From: an uncultured Prevotellaceae bacterium
GTDB taxonomy: Bacteria; Bacteroidota; Bacteroidia; Bacteroidales; Bacteroidaceae
Direction of reading: 5' to 3'
Assembly (NCBI GenBank): GCA_902764705.1
Contig: CACWWZ010000019.1
Location: forward strand, 23,753-87,752
DNA length: 64,000 nt
In this document: in pieces, positions 17,073 through 27,630 of the stretch
How the letters are laid out: every line of letters starts with the position of its first letter
Numbering within the stretch: position 1 is the first letter of the stretch
Notes under the pieces: generated by a model
Database searches by the model: none
What the model saw: only the letters and a program-made list of their open reading frames with translations
Told to the model about the DNA's origin: nothing
Program-made: the position numbers and the translations under genes

Positions 17073-18497
17073 ATGAAGAACGGAAAGACTTGTTTTGGCG
17101 TGATTATCGGAACACGCGCCTATTTTAACTCCGCATTGGCCAAGGACGTGCGTAAGCAACTGCTGAAGACCCTCGACGAGGGTGGTTACGAGTACATTAT
17201 CTTGCCTGAGAATGCTACGCCTACGGGCAGCTCGAGCATCGAGACCCGCGAGGATGGTCTGAAGGTTTCAAAGCAGTTCCGCGAGCACCGCGACGAGATT
17301 GATGGCATTATCGTCTCCCTGCCCAACTTTGGCTTCGAGATTGGTATCATCAATGCCATCAGCGACGCCGACCTGAACGTGCCCGTAATGGTGCAGGCCT
17401 GCGACGACGAGAACGACAAGGTAGACCTCGACTCGCGCCGTGATGCCTTCTGTGGCAAGATCAGCGTGTGCAACAACCTCTATCAGTATGGCATTCCCTT
17501 TACGGATACCACGCTGCATACCTACAGCATCTACGACCCGCTGCTGAAGAAGGATATTGACCGCTTTGCCGCCATCTGCCGCGTGGTGAATGGTCTGCGC
17601 CACTGTCGTCTGGGTCAGATTGGTACGCGTCCCTTGGGCTTCAACACCTGTCGTGCCAGCGAAAAGCTGTTGCAGCGTTCGGGCATTACCGTTGTGCCTG
17701 CCGACCTCTCAGAGATTCTCTATGCCGCCCAGAAGATTAAGGATGACGACCCCAAATTCATCGAGATGTGCAACCGCACCTGCAACTATGCCAAGGTGCC
17801 CGACTCGTATAAGGAGAAACTGGGCTTGCAGGCTAAGTTCAGTGTGGCTGTAGAGAACTGGATCGAGGCCAACGACGTACAGGCTGTGGCCATTCAGTGT
17901 TGGGATTCGCTAGAGCAGAACTACGGTTGTGCACCTTGCGTCACCATGTCGATGCTCAGCGAAAAACTGATTCCTGCCGCTTGTGAGACCGACCTTGCCG
18001 GAGCCGTATCGATGTATGCGCTGGCTTTGGCTTCGCAGAATGCTCCCGCCCTTCTTGACTGGAACAACAACTTTGCAGAGGACCGCAACAAGTGCGTCTG
18101 CACTCACTGTGGCAACTTCCCCAAGCAGTTTGTCGGCAACAATGACTTGAAATTAGGAGCCCTAGGAGTGTTAGGAAGAACACTAGGAAAAGACAACACC
18201 TTCGGTGCCGTCTATGCGAAGGTCTCAGAAGGTCCCTTCACCTTCTTCCGCATCTCGACCGACGACCCCAAGGGTTGCATCAAGGCCTATCTCGGCAAGG
18301 GCGAAATCACCAACGACCCCTACGGCATGGACGGCTGTATCGCTGTCACGAAGGTCGACAACCTGCAGAAGCTGATGAAGTATATCTGCAAGAACGGCTT
18401 CGAACACCACGTTGCCATGTGCCGCACCGATGTCGTCGACATCCTTAACGAGGCCATCGACACCTACCTCGGCTGGAACCTTTATGTACATGAATAA
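17073..18497 (+). CDS. L-fucose/L-arabinose isomerase family protein
   Basis: A 474-residue cytosolic protein of the fucose/arabinose isomerase fold. The family's metal ligands can be matched to MLSEKLIPAACETD (Glu about 297, Asp about 307) and a C-terminal histidine in FEHHVAMC (about 445). Fold markers include GIIVSLPNFGFE and VAIQCWDSLEQNYGCAPC. It would interconvert an aldose and ketose such as L-fucose and L-fuculose. It starts 35 bp after the GH95 gene, making a release-then-isomerise pair. It is shorter than classical FucI (about 590 residues), so it belongs to the short FucI-like subgroup. A repeat-derived stretch at 18150-18190 encodes KLGALGVLGRTLGKDN. Confidence 0.8.
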   Translation: MKNGKTCFGVIIGTRAYFNSALAKDVRKQLLKTLDEGGYEYIILPENATPTGSSSIETREDGLKVSKQFREHRDEIDGIIVSLPNFGFEIGIINAISDADLNVPVMVQACDDENDKVDLDSRRDAFCGKISVCNNLYQYGIPFTDTTLHTYSIYDPLLKKDIDRFAAICRVVNGLRHCRLGQIGTRPLGFNTCRASEKLLQRSGITVVPADLSEILYAAQKIKDDDPKFIEMCNRTCNYAKVPDSYKEKLGLQAKFSVAVENWIEANDVQAVAIQCWDSLEQNYGCAPCVTMSMLSEKLIPAACETDLAGAVSMYALALASQNAPALLDWNNNFAEDRNKCVCTHCGNFPKQFVGNNDLKLGALGVLGRTLGKDNTFGAVYAKVSEGPFTFFRISTDDPKGCIKAYLGKGEITNDPYGMDGCIAVTKVDNLQKLMKYICKNGFEHHVAMCRTDVVDILNEAIDTYLGWNLYVHE

Positions 18498-18509
18498 GAG
18501 TGATTTTAA

Positions 18510-18585
18510 AAGGTAAGAAGAAAAAAAATGTTAAATAAGTAGGTAAGAAGAGAATTTCTCATTACTCATTACTCATTTCTCATTT
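18510..18585 (+). repeat. AT-rich tandem repeats upstream of rimP
   Basis: A 'ggtaagaag' word occurs twice (18513 and 18542). It is followed by 7-8 bp tandem words (attactc attactc atttctc attt) ending just before the rimP -7 box. Confidence 0.75.
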
Positions 18586-18593
18586 AAATTTCG

Positions 18594-18601
18594 TACCTTT
18601 G
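18594..18601 (+). promoter_or_regulatory. Promoter -7 box of the rimP-nusA-infB operon
   Basis: TACCTTTG, 73 bp before rimP. The -33 region is occupied by the tandem repeats and shows no TTTG. Confidence 0.65.
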
Positions 18602-18674
18602 CAGCCGTTCAGAGGAATGAGGGACTCCAGCGCGAGTCTCTCATTCTTTCATTATAAATACTTAAATATCGTTT

Positions 18675-19148
18675 ATGATAGACAAGAACGTAGTAACAAA
18701 AGCTGTTGAGGAGTGGTTGCAGAAGGGCGACTATTACCTGGTAGATGTAGAAATGACCCCTGATGACCGTATCGTGATTGAGATAGATCACGCTGACGGT
18801 GTATGGATTGAAGACTGTGCTGATTTGAGCCGCCATTTACAGGAAGCGCTGGGTGAGGAGCTGGGCGACTATGAACTGGAAGTAGGTTCGGCAGGTATCG
18901 GACAGCCTTTCAAGGTGATGCAGCAGTATGTGAACCACATCGGTAAAGAGGTGGAAGTGCTGCAGAACAATGGCCTGAAGCTGCAGGGCATCCTAAAGGA
19001 TGTTGATGCTGAAGCTGGCCAGTTCACTGTGACAGTGAAGGAGAAGCAGCAGGTGGAGGGCAAGAAGCGCCCCCAACTGGTAGATGTCGACAAGTCGTTC
19101 AATGTGAGCGACGTGAAGTACTGCAAATACCTGCTGGCCTTTAAATAA
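18675..19148 (+). CDS. rimP: Ribosome maturation factor RimP
   Basis: A 157-residue two-domain protein needed for 30S subunit maturation. The N-terminal domain has YLVDVEMTPDDRIVIEIDHADGV and CADLSRHLQEAL (the usual RimP 'DC...SR.....LD' region). The YELEVGSAGIGQPFKVMQQY segment corresponds to the LEVSSPGxDRPL motif. The C-terminal SH3-like domain ends in VKYCKYLLAFK. It is first in the classical rimP-nusA-infB order, which confirms the call. The start at 18675 follows a recognisable promoter. Confidence 0.92.
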   Translation: MIDKNVVTKAVEEWLQKGDYYLVDVEMTPDDRIVIEIDHADGVWIEDCADLSRHLQEALGEELGDYELEVGSAGIGQPFKVMQQYVNHIGKEVEVLQNNGLKLQGILKDVDAEAGQFTVTVKEKQQVEGKKRPQLVDVDKSFNVSDVKYCKYLLAFK

Positions 19149-19180
19149 GGAGAGTAGGAGTAAGGAGAGTAGAAGTAAAA
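19147..19180 (+). repeat. Tandem repeat in the rimP/nusA gap
   Basis: Imperfect copies of 'aggagagtaggagta' fill most of the gap between the rimP stop and the nusA start at 19198. Confidence 0.75.
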
Positions 19181-19197
19181 TTCAAAAAATAAAATAA

Positions 19198-20457
19198 ATG
19201 GCTACATTGAAAAAAGCGAAAGGCCCCTCAATGATTGAGACCTTTCAGGAGTTTAAGGAGACCAAGAACATTGATCGTACGACCCTGGTGAGTGTGTTGG
19301 AAGAAAGTTTCCGTAACGTCATCGCCAAGATGTTTGGTTCGGACGAGAACTACGACGTGATTGTCAACCCCGACAAGGGTGACTTTGAGATTCACCGCAA
19401 CCGTATTGTGGTGGCTGATGGTGAGGTTCAGGACGAGAACAAGGAGATTGCCCTGAGCGAGGCCCAGAAGATTGAGCCTGACTACGAAATCGGCGAGGAG
19501 GTATCAGAGGAGGTGGAGTTCCAGAAGTTTGGCCGTCGCGCCATTCTGAACCTGCGCCAGACGCTGGCTTCAAAGATTCTGGAGCTGGAGCACGACTCGC
19601 TGTACCAGAAATACAAGGACAAGGTCGGACAGATTGTCAGCGCTGAGGTTTACCAGATTTGGAAGCGCGAGGTGCTGCTCATCGACGATGAGGGCAACGA
19701 GCTCCACCTGCCGAAGAGTGAGCAGATTCCTGCCGACAACTACCACAAGGGCGAGACCATCCGTGCCATTGTCAAGGAAGTGCAGAACGAGAACAACAAT
19801 CCGCGCATCATTCTGAGCCGTACCTCGAACCTGTTCCTTGAGCGCCTGCTCGAGGCTGAGGTTCCTGAGATTAACGACGGTCTGATTACCATCCGTCGCA
19901 TAGCCCGTATGCCGGGTGAACGTGCCAAGGTGGCTGTCGAGAGTTATGACGACCGTATCGATCCCGTAGGAGCCTGCGTAGGTGTTAGAGGTAGTCGTGT
20001 ACATGGTATCGTTCGTGAGATGTGCAACGAAAATATCGATGTCATCAACTTCTCGAACAACACGCAGCTCTTCATCCAGCGCGCCCTGTCGCCTGCCAAG
20101 GTTACTAGCATTACGCTGAATCCCGAGGAGCACAAGGCAGAGGTTTATCTGCAGCCTGAGGAGGTGTCTCTTGCTATTGGTAAGGGTGGCTTGAACATCA
20201 AACTGGCCTCTATGCTGACAGAATATACCATCGACGTATTCCGTGTGGTGAACGAAAATGAGGCTGACGAGGATATCTACCTCGACGAGTTTGCTGACGA
20301 AATTGATCAGTGGATTATCGATTCTATCAAGGCTATCGGTCTGGATACCGCCAAGTCTGTACTGAAAGCTCCACGTGAGATGTTGATCGAGAAGGCCGAC
20401 CTGGAGGAGGAGACCGTTGATCACGTGATTGAAGTGCTGAAGGCAGAGTTCGAGTAA
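19198..20457 (+). CDS. nusA: Transcription termination/antitermination factor NusA
   Basis: A 419-residue protein with the NusA N-terminal RNA-polymerase-binding domain (about 1-125; MIETFQEFKETKNIDRTTLVSVLEESF). It has an S1 domain (about 130-200), KH1 (about 225-285; RIARMPGERAKVAVES, DPVGACVGVRGSRV) and KH2 (about 290-360; LAIGKGGLNIKLAS). A short acidic C-terminal helix region replaces the E. coli AR repeats. NusA modulates pausing, termination and rRNA antitermination. It sits between rimP and infB as in most bacteria. Confidence 0.95.
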   Translation: MATLKKAKGPSMIETFQEFKETKNIDRTTLVSVLEESFRNVIAKMFGSDENYDVIVNPDKGDFEIHRNRIVVADGEVQDENKEIALSEAQKIEPDYEIGEEVSEEVEFQKFGRRAILNLRQTLASKILELEHDSLYQKYKDKVGQIVSAEVYQIWKREVLLIDDEGNELHLPKSEQIPADNYHKGETIRAIVKEVQNENNNPRIILSRTSNLFLERLLEAEVPEINDGLITIRRIARMPGERAKVAVESYDDRIDPVGACVGVRGSRVHGIVREMCNENIDVINFSNNTQLFIQRALSPAKVTSITLNPEEHKAEVYLQPEEVSLAIGKGGLNIKLASMLTEYTIDVFRVVNENEADEDIYLDEFADEIDQWIIDSIKAIGLDTAKSVLKAPREMLIEKADLEEETVDHVIEVLKAEFE

Positions 20458-20490
20458 TTTTCAATTTACAATTTTCAATTTTCAATTTGA
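20458..20490 (+). repeat. Tandem octamer repeat in the nusA/infB gap
   Basis: Copies of ttttcaat/ttacaatt occupy the whole gap up to the infB start at 20495. Confidence 0.8.
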
Positions 20491-20494
20491 ATAG

Positions 20495-23299
20495 ATGGGA
20501 GTAAGATTAAATAAAGTATTATCAGAGCTCAATATTGGACTTCAAACGGCAGTTGATTTCCTGAAAAAGAAGAGCTCGCTGGGTGAAATCAAGGACGACG
20601 CTACGCCGAACACCAAGATTTCCGACGAGCAGTATGAGGCTTTGGTGAATGAGTTCAGTACCGACAAGGCTGTCAAGACTAAGGCTGAGATGTTGTTTGC
20701 GAAAAAGCCCAAGGAGAAGAAAGTGGTGGAGAAGCCGGAGAAAAAGGCTGTTGTCGCTGCTGACGATCTTTTGGACAGTCATCCGCAGTTCAAACCTGTG
20801 GGCAAGATTGATTTGGACAGCATCGGAAAGGCGAAAGCTGCTCCGAAGGCTGAACCAGAGCCTGTGGTTGCTGCCGAACCACAGGAAATAGCAAAACCAG
20901 AAGATGAAATTGCCGAACCTGAGGTGGAAGAGTCCGTCGAAGTACAGGCTCCTGAGCCAGAGGTTGAAGAGCTGGAAGAGGATGAGGTTCTTGTTGAGGA
21001 AGGTGAAGACGACGATGAGGAGGAAGTGGAAGAAGAAAATGCTGATTCTGTCCCCGTCAAGACTCCCGGCGAGCTGAAAGCTGCACAGAACATGCCTCAG
21101 TTGAATGTGGTGGGCAAGATAGACCTCTCGACGTTGAACCAGAGCACTCGTCCGAAGAAGAAATCAAAAGAGGAGCGCCGTAAGGAACGCGAGGAGAAAG
21201 CTGCAGGTGAACGTAAGAAGCGTGAGCGTATCCGCCAGGGTAAGGTGGATATCGAGGCTGCTGCCAAGCAGGCAAACCAGCAGCAACAGAACCAGAACAA
21301 GAAGAACCAGAACCAGAACAAGAACGGCAACCAGCAACAACAGCAGCAAGGCGGTAAGAAGAATAAGAAGAACCGTCCTGTGAAGCCGTTGGAGGTTGAC
21401 GATGAGGCAGTAGCACGTCAGGTGAAGGAAACCTTGGCTCGTCTGACTTCGAAGAACCAGAACAAGAAGGGTGCCAAGTACCGTCGCGAGAAGCGTGATG
21501 CCGTAGCAGAGCGCATGAACGAGGAGATGGCCGCAGAGGCCGCAGAGAGCAAGGTGCTGAAACTGACTGAGTTCGTGACCGTTTCCGAGTTGGCTACGAT
21601 GATGAACGTGGGTGTCAACCAGGTCATCGGAACGTGTATGTCTATTGGTATCATGGTGTCTATCAACCAGCGTCTGGATGCTGAAACCATCAATATCGTG
21701 GCTGACGAGTTTGGTTTTACTACAGAGTATGTTTCTGCTGAGGTTCAGAACGCCATTACCGAGGAGGAGGATGACGAGAACGATCTGATCAGTCGTGCTC
21801 CTATCGTCACGGTGATGGGTCATGTCGATCATGGTAAGACCTCGTTGCTCGACCATATCCGCAACACCAACGTGATTGCCGGTGAGGCTGGCGGTATTAC
21901 CCAGCACATCGGTGCCTACAACGTGAAACTGAAGGACGGTCATAGCATTACCTTCCTTGACACCCCTGGTCACGAGGCCTTCACGGCTATGCGTGCCCGT
22001 GGTGCTCAGGTAACGGATATCGCCATCATCATCGTCGCAGCCGACGACTCTGTAATGCCTACCACCAAGGAGGCCATTGCTCATGCTCAGGCAGCCAACG
22101 TACCGATGGTGTTTGCTATCAATAAGATAGATAAACCGGGTGCCAATCCCGATAAGATTCGCGAGGACTTGGCCAACATGAACCTGTTGGTGGAGGACTG
22201 GGGCGGTAAGTACCAATGCCAGGAAATATCAGCCAAGAAGGGTATTGGTGTTTATGAACTATTGGAGAAGGTGCTGCTCGAAGCTGAGATGCTCGACCTG
22301 AAGGCCAACCCCAATCGTAAGGCCACTGGTTCTATCATCGAGTCGTCGCTCGACAAGGGTCGTGGCTATGTCTCTACCGTTCTTGTGTCCAACGGTACAC
22401 TGAAGATTGGCGATGTCGTTATCGCTGGTACTGCATGGGGCCGTGTGAAGGCTATGTTCAATGAGCGTAACCAGCGCATTGAGAAGGCTGGTCCTGCCGA
22501 GCCCGCTATCATTCTGGGTCTTAACGGTGCACCAACGGCCGGTGACTCGTTCCACGTGATGGAAACGGAGCAGGAGGCTCGCGAAATTGCCAACAAGCGC
22601 ATACAGTTGCAGCGTGAACAGAGCCTGCGTACAACTACGAAGCTCGGTCTTGACGAATTGTCACACCGTATTGCTCTGGGCGAGTTCCATGAGTTAAACA
22701 TCATCGTCAAGGGTGATACCGACGGTTCTATCGAGGCACTCTCCGATTCGTTCATCAAACTTTCTACAGAGAAGGTTCAGGTCAATGTCATCTCGAAGGC
22801 TGTAGGTCAGATTTCCGAGAACGACGTCATGCTGGCCAGCGCTTCGCAGGCTATCATCGTCGGCTTCCAGGTGCGTCCCTCTGCCGATGCCCGTCGTGCT
22901 GCCGATCGTGAGGGTGTTGAGATCAATACATACTCTATCATCTACGATGCCATCGACGAGGTGAAGTCAACGATGGAGGGTATGCTCGACAAGGTGAAGA
23001 AGGAGATTGTCACTGGTGAGATTGAGGTCAAGCAGGTGTTCAAGATATCGAAGGTGGGTACCGTTGCCGGTGGTCTGGTGACCGATGGTAAGGTACACAA
23101 CAAGGATAAGGCCCGTGTGGTTCGCGACGGTATCGTCGTTCACACCGCTCCTATCGATGCCCTGAAGCGCTACAAGGACGATGCCAAGGAAGTGGCAACT
23201 GGCTTGGAGTGCGGTATCTCGCTGGTTAACTTCAACGACATCCAGGTGGGTGATATCATCGAAACCTTCACGGAGATCGAGGTAGAGCAGAAGCTCTGA
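20495..23299 (+). CDS. infB: Translation initiation factor IF-2
   Basis: A 934-residue GTPase that positions initiator tRNA on the ribosome. The N terminus ([26 protein letters not shown]) is the Bacteroidota IF2_N start. A long linker follows, acidic around residues 120-190 and Lys/Gln/Asn-rich around 235-300. The G domain starts about residue 432 ([40 protein letters not shown]). Domains II-IV run to the C terminus ([17 protein letters not shown]). The Gln/Asn-rich linker is likely variable between strains. Third gene of the rimP operon. Confidence 0.96.
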   Translation: MGVRLNKVLSELNIGLQTAVDFLKKKSSLGEIKDDATPNTKISDEQYEALVNEFSTDKAVKTKAEMLFAKKPKEKKVVEKPEKKAVVAADDLLDSHPQFKPVGKIDLDSIGKAKAAPKAEPEPVVAAEPQEIAKPEDEIAEPEVEESVEVQAPEPEVEELEEDEVLVEEGEDDDEEEVEEENADSVPVKTPGELKAAQNMPQLNVVGKIDLSTLNQSTRPKKKSKEERRKEREEKAAGERKKRERIRQGKVDIEAAAKQANQQQQNQNKKNQNQNKNGNQQQQQQGGKKNKKNRPVKPLEVDDEAVARQVKETLARLTSKNQNKKGAKYRREKRDAVAERMNEEMAAEAAESKVLKLTEFVTVSELATMMNVGVNQVIGTCMSIGIMVSINQRLDAETINIVADEFGFTTEYVSAEVQNAITEEEDDENDLISRAPIVTVMGHVDHGKTSLLDHIRNTNVIAGEAGGITQHIGAYNVKLKDGHSITFLDTPGHEAFTAMRARGAQVTDIAIIIVAADDSVMPTTKEAIAHAQAANVPMVFAINKIDKPGANPDKIREDLANMNLLVEDWGGKYQCQEISAKKGIGVYELLEKVLLEAEMLDLKANPNRKATGSIIESSLDKGRGYVSTVLVSNGTLKIGDVVIAGTAWGRVKAMFNERNQRIEKAGPAEPAIILGLNGAPTAGDSFHVMETEQEAREIANKRIQLQREQSLRTTTKLGLDELSHRIALGEFHELNIIVKGDTDGSIEALSDSFIKLSTEKVQVNVISKAVGQISENDVMLASASQAIIVGFQVRPSADARRAADREGVEINTYSIIYDAIDEVKSTMEGMLDKVKKEIVTGEIEVKQVFKISKVGTVAGGLVTDGKVHNKDKARVVRDGIVVHTAPIDALKRYKDDAKEVATGLECGISLVNFNDIQVGDIIETFTEIEVEQKL

Positions 23300-23325
23300 G
23301 AAGTGAATAGTGAATAGTGAATAAT
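23299..23325 (+). repeat. Tandem heptamer repeat in the infB/phosphatase gap
   Basis: About three copies of 'gtgaata' directly after the infB stop codon. Confidence 0.8.
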
Positions 23326-23336
23326 TTGCTACCGCT

Positions 23337-25355
23337 GTGACGAAGGGCAAAGTACGGAGTTTTGCCGATAGGCTGACAAGGAGGATAGTGCTCGTGTTGT
23401 TGATCATCATGGGCCTTACCGCCTTTTGGCTTTTCGCACTCGGCGCTAGCTTTGTCCTAGAAGAGGAGACCTACCGTCATGAGGCGATGATACAGGCCAC
23501 CGCAGAGAATATCAATCATGTGATATCAGATATCTTTGTGGCGGTCAATAATCAGATGCCGGAGATCGAGGAGAGTCTCGACCGTCCTGAGCGGATGCTG
23601 AAGCTGGTAGAACGTACTGTGGCGCAGAATCCTCGTATCCGTAGTTGTGGCATCAGTTTCGTGGAGAACTATTATCCTGGCAAGGGGCGTGGCTATATGC
23701 CCTACGCCGTCAAGAGGGACAGTAGCCATATCGAGGTGAACAATTTCGGAGCCGAACGACAGGACTATCTTGGTGAGGACTGGTTCCTGAAAGCGTTGGA
23801 TGCCAAGGATGGATTCTGGTCGGAACCTTTCTTTGAGGGGAATGACAGTGTTTCTCCGCTGGTGGCCTACGTTCGGCCTGTCTTCGACCAACAGGGTCGT
23901 GCGGTGGCTGTGCTTGGTGCAGATATCTCGCTCGACTGGTTGAGGGAGAAGATGGAAAAGGCCGACTGGGATCTTTATTGCGAACAGTGGACGGGTTTTA
24001 ATGAGGAAAGACGCGCAAAAAGGGAGGAGTTCTGGAAGCCTTATAGTATGATTGTGAGTCGGAAGGGCACGTTTATCGTACATCCTGACGAAAGGCGGAT
24101 TATCCGTGACAGTATCGGCTCCATTGTGAAGGCTTCAAAGGATACGGTCCTGGTGACGATGGCCCAGCGCATTCTGGAAGGGAAGTCCAGTAAGGTCTTT
24201 GAAATCACAGATGAAGACAACTACGAATGCTCGGATTTTGACGGGCGTTCGGGCTATGTGTTCTTCACACCTATAAACCATGCAGGGTGGTCGCTGGTGT
24301 TGTTCACACCGGCGTTGTCTCTGGATATGATCGCTTATTTCATTGGGGCGCTTTTGGCGTTCTTCGTGCTTCTGGCTGTGGTGATCGTGTGGTTGGTGAG
24401 CAGGTATTCGATCAAGAGGGCTGCCAAGCCGCTGAAACAGTTGGCTTCTTCTGCTGACGAGGTGGCAAAAGGTAACTTCGAGGTGCCGCTGCCTGATATT
24501 AAACATCGGGACGAGATCGGGAATCTGCGCGATGCGATGGAGGATATGCAGCATTCGCTGGCGAGATATGTGAGTGAGCTTCAGGAGACGACGGCCTCGA
24601 AAGCGGCTATAGAACAGGAACTGAAGACGGCGCATGATATCCAAATGGCGATGTTGCCGAAGATTTTCCCGCCATTCCCTGAGCGTGACGACATCGATAT
24701 CTACGGACAGCTGACGCCGGCGAAGGACGTGGGTGGCGACCTGTTCGACTTCTTTATCCTGGACGAGAAGCTGTATTTCTGTATTGGCGACGTATCGGGT
24801 AAGGGCGTGCCGGCCTCGCTGGTGATGGCGATGACTCGCTCGCTGTTCCGCAATGTCTCTCTGCATGTGTCAGAACCGAATGTGATCGTCGGTGCGCTGA
24901 ATGCCGCTGTGGCCGACGGGAATGAATCGAATATGTTCGTGACGGTTTTCCTCGGCGTGCTCGACCTGCAGACGGGTGTGTTCCAATACTGTAATGCGGG
25001 GCATAATTCACCGCTGCTGATAGGTGAGGGGGTCGAGACTCTGGCCTGCGACGCCAATGTGCCTATTGGCGTGATTGATGACTGGTCGTATTCTCGACAG
25101 GAGATACAACTGGAGAAACAGACAATCATATTCCTCTATACCGACGGGCTCAGTGAGGCCGAGGACAGTATGCACGGCCAGTTTGGTGAAGAGCGGATTA
25201 ATCGTGTGGCCAAGGCACAAGCGGCAGAGGGAATCATTGAGCCTGCCGCTCTCGTCAGTGCGATGAATGATGAGGTACATCGTTTCGTGGATGAGGCAGA
25301 GCAGAGTGATGACTTGACGATGCTCGCTATCAAATATATTAAGAATGGATCATAA
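23337..25355 (+). CDS. Membrane SpoIIE/PP2C-type serine phosphatase with sensory and HAMP domains
   Basis: A 672-residue protein beginning with GTG; the next ATG falls inside the first membrane helix, so GTG is the sensible start. A transmembrane helix (about 17-42) is followed by a periplasmic Cache-like sensor domain (about 45-325; [30 protein letters not shown]). A second helix (about 330-355), HAMP (about 360-415), a short coiled coil and a PP2C/SpoIIE phosphatase domain (about 430-670; [46 protein letters not shown]) complete it. Such proteins dephosphorylate anti-anti-sigma factors in partner-switching. No partner is in the window. Its stop overlaps sufB by 11 bp, so it is translationally coupled to Fe-S assembly. 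Confidence 0.88.
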   Translation: MTKGKVRSFADRLTRRIVLVLLIIMGLTAFWLFALGASFVLEEETYRHEAMIQATAENINHVISDIFVAVNNQMPEIEESLDRPERMLKLVERTVAQNPRIRSCGISFVENYYPGKGRGYMPYAVKRDSSHIEVNNFGAERQDYLGEDWFLKALDAKDGFWSEPFFEGNDSVSPLVAYVRPVFDQQGRAVAVLGADISLDWLREKMEKADWDLYCEQWTGFNEERRAKREEFWKPYSMIVSRKGTFIVHPDERRIIRDSIGSIVKASKDTVLVTMAQRILEGKSSKVFEITDEDNYECSDFDGRSGYVFFTPINHAGWSLVLFTPALSLDMIAYFIGALLAFFVLLAVVIVWLVSRYSIKRAAKPLKQLASSADEVAKGNFEVPLPDIKHRDEIGNLRDAMEDMQHSLARYVSELQETTASKAAIEQELKTAHDIQMAMLPKIFPPFPERDDIDIYGQLTPAKDVGGDLFDFFILDEKLYFCIGDVSGKGVPASLVMAMTRSLFRNVSLHVSEPNVIVGALNAAVADGNESNMFVTVFLGVLDLQTGVFQYCNAGHNSPLLIGEGVETLACDANVPIGVIDDWSYSRQEIQLEKQTIIFLYTDGLSEAEDSMHGQFGEERINRVAKAQAAEGIIEPAALVSAMNDEVHRFVDEAEQSDDLTMLAIKYIKNGS

Positions 25356-26796
25356 AGACAATAACGAGTATGTGCGTAGTGTGGCCGAACAGAAATATGA
25401 GTTTGGCTTTACGACGGACGTACATACTGAAATCATAGAGAAGGGACTGAATGAGGATATTGTCAGGCTCATCTCAGCGAAAAAGGGGGAACCGGAGTGG
25501 ATGCTCGAGTTCCGTCTGAAGGCCTTTCGCTACTGGAAGGAGCAAAAGGAACCTAAATGGGGACATGTGCATGTGCCCGAGATCGACTATCAAGCCATCT
25601 CTTATTATGCTGATCCCTTGGCTCAGAAACCAAAGGGTGACGGCAAGATAGACCCTGAGCTGGAGAAGACTTTCGATAAGCTGGGTATCCCCCTTGAGGA
25701 GCGACTGGCACTGAGCGGCAATACGGCTGTCGATGCTATTATGGACTCTGTCTCTGTGAAGACAACCTTCAAAGAGAAGCTTCGCGAAAAGGGGGTGATC
25801 TTCTGTTCGATCGGCGACGCTATCAAGGAGCACCCTGATCTGGTGCGCCAGTATTTGGGGACGGTGGTACCTTATAAGGATAATTTCTTTGCGGCACTGA
25901 ACAGCGCCGTGTTTAGCGACGGCTCGTTTGTGTATATCCCTAAGGGGGTGCGCTGTCCCATGGAGTTGAGCAGCTATTTCCGTATCAATGCCAGAAATAC
26001 GGGTCAGTTTGAGCGCACCTTGATTATCGCCGATGATGATGCTTACGTCTCGTATCTCGAAGGTTGTACGGCGCCGATGCGTGATGAAAACCAATTGCAC
26101 GCCGCCATCGTGGAGATTATTGTGATGAATCGGGCGGAGGTGAAATACAGCACTGTCCAGAACTGGTATCCAGGCGATGAGAACGGCAAGGGTGGGGTCT
26201 TAAACCTTGTGACGAAGCGTGGTGATTTGCGTGGCGTTGACTCCAAACTCTCGTGGACTCAGGTTGAGACGGGCTCTGCCATCACTTGGAAGTATCCCTC
26301 TTGTCTCTTGCGAGGTGACAACTCGCAGGCGGAGTTCTATAGTGTTGCTGTGACGAACAACTATCAGGAGGCGGATACAGGCACCAAGATGATCCATATC
26401 GGCAAGAACACCAAGAGTACGATTATCTCTAAAGGTATCTCTGCCGGACACTCTCAGAACTCCTATCGTGGACTGGTTCGGGCAGCCGCTACTGCTGATA
26501 ACGCTCGTAACTACTCCTCGTGCGATTCGCTGCTCTTGGGATCTGACTGTGGTGCGCACACCTTCCCTTATATGGATGTGCACAACGATACCGCCATCTT
26601 CGAGCACGAGGCTACTACTTCGAAGATCTCAGAAGACCAGCTCTTTTACTGCAATCAGCGAGGTATCCCCACTGAGCAGGCCGTAGGACTTATTGTCAAC
26701 GGCTATGCCAAGGAGGTCCTCCAAAAACTTCCCATGGAATTCGCCGTCGAGGCTCAGAAACTCCTCTCCGTATCCCTCGAAGGTACGGTAGGTTAA
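25345..26796 (+). CDS. sufB: Fe-S cluster assembly scaffold protein SufB
   Basis: A 483-residue SufB. It is recognised by [16 protein letters not shown] at the N terminus, [64 protein letters not shown] and the C-terminal [17 protein letters not shown] with the cluster-associated cysteine. Together with SufC and SufD it forms the SufBC2D scaffold on which Fe-S clusters are built in the cytosol. It overlaps the phosphatase gene and precedes sufC. Confidence 0.96.
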   Translation: MDHKDNNEYVRSVAEQKYEFGFTTDVHTEIIEKGLNEDIVRLISAKKGEPEWMLEFRLKAFRYWKEQKEPKWGHVHVPEIDYQAISYYADPLAQKPKGDGKIDPELEKTFDKLGIPLEERLALSGNTAVDAIMDSVSVKTTFKEKLREKGVIFCSIGDAIKEHPDLVRQYLGTVVPYKDNFFAALNSAVFSDGSFVYIPKGVRCPMELSSYFRINARNTGQFERTLIIADDDAYVSYLEGCTAPMRDENQLHAAIVEIIVMNRAEVKYSTVQNWYPGDENGKGGVLNLVTKRGDLRGVDSKLSWTQVETGSAITWKYPSCLLRGDNSQAEFYSVAVTNNYQEADTGTKMIHIGKNTKSTIISKGISAGHSQNSYRGLVRAAATADNARNYSSCDSLLLGSDCGAHTFPYMDVHNDTAIFEHEATTSKISEDQLFYCNQRGIPTEQAVGLIVNGYAKEVLQKLPMEFAVEAQKLLSVSLEGTVG

Positions 26797-26834
26797 ATGG
26801 TCAAATAGTAAATTGTCAAATAGTCAAATAAATA
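26797..26834 (+). repeat. Tandem repeat filling the sufB/sufC gap
   Basis: Repeated 'tcaaatag' words (gtcaaatagtaaattgtcaa and onwards) occupy the complete gap up to the sufC ATG. Confidence 0.8.
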
Positions 26835-26835
26835 G

Positions 26836-27591
26836 ATGTTAGAAGTACGAAACTTACATGCTCGCATAGGCGAGAAGGAAATATTAAAGGGTATTGATTT
26901 GACCGTTCGCGATGGTGAGACGCATGCCATCATGGGACCCAACGGTTCAGGAAAGTCTACGCTGAGTGCCGTCCTCGTGGGTAATCCGCTCTACGAGGTC
27001 ACTGAGGGTGAGGCTTATTTCAATGGCAAGAACCTGCTGGAGATGAAGCCTGAGGATCGTGCGCACGAGGGACTCTTCCTGAGTTTCCAGTATCCTGTGG
27101 AGATTCCTGGTGTGTCGATGACCAACTTCATGAAGGCGGCCATCAACGAGAAGCGTAAGTATCAGGGTCTGGAACCTATGAACGCTGCTGAATTCCTGAA
27201 GTTGCAGCGCGAGAAGCGTAAGATAGTGGAGCTTGACTCCAAACTGGCCAACCGCTCAGTGAACGAGGGTTTCAGCGGTGGCGAGAAGAAACGCAACGAG
27301 ATCTTCCAGATGGCGATGTTGGAGCCGAAACTTAGTATTCTCGACGAGACGGACTCTGGTCTTGATGTCGACGCGATGCGTATCGTTGCTGAGGGTGTCA
27401 ATAAACTTCAGACGCCAGAGACATCGTGCATTGTCATTACCCACTACGATCGTCTGTTGGAAATGATTCGCCCTCAGTTTGTGCATGTGCTCTACAAGGG
27501 TCGTATTGTCAAGACAGGTGGTCCAGAACTTGCCAAGCAGATTCAGGAGCACGGCTACGATTGGATTAAGGAAGAAATCGGAGAAGAGTAA
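26836..27591 (+). CDS. sufC: Fe-S cluster assembly ATPase SufC
   Basis: A 251-residue soluble ABC ATPase. Walker A GPNGSGKSTL (about residues 34-43), signature VNEGFSGGEKKRNEI with the SufC-type 'FSGGEKKR' variant, Walker B LSILDETDSGLD, and the switch histidine in VITHYDR. SufC drives conformational change of the SufBC2D scaffold. Its position between sufB and sufD is standard. Confidence 0.97.
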   Translation: MLEVRNLHARIGEKEILKGIDLTVRDGETHAIMGPNGSGKSTLSAVLVGNPLYEVTEGEAYFNGKNLLEMKPEDRAHEGLFLSFQYPVEIPGVSMTNFMKAAINEKRKYQGLEPMNAAEFLKLQREKRKIVELDSKLANRSVNEGFSGGEKKRNEIFQMAMLEPKLSILDETDSGLDVDAMRIVAEGVNKLQTPETSCIVITHYDRLLEMIRPQFVHVLYKGRIVKTGGPELAKQIQEHGYDWIKEEIGEE

Positions 27592-27630
27592 GTTAAGTGA
27601 AGAGTGAAGAATGAAGAGTGAAGAATTTGC
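27592..27630 (+). repeat. Tandem heptamer repeat overlapping the apparent sufD start
   Basis: Four near-perfect copies of tgaagag/tgaagaa. One copy supplies the ATG at 27611 that would start a longer SufD. Confidence 0.85.

Noticed and set aside
21164-22216. 350-codon antisense frame in infB, rich in Leu/Val
   Set aside because: It arises from the reverse complement of the Lys/Gln/Asn-rich linker and G domain; not a gene.
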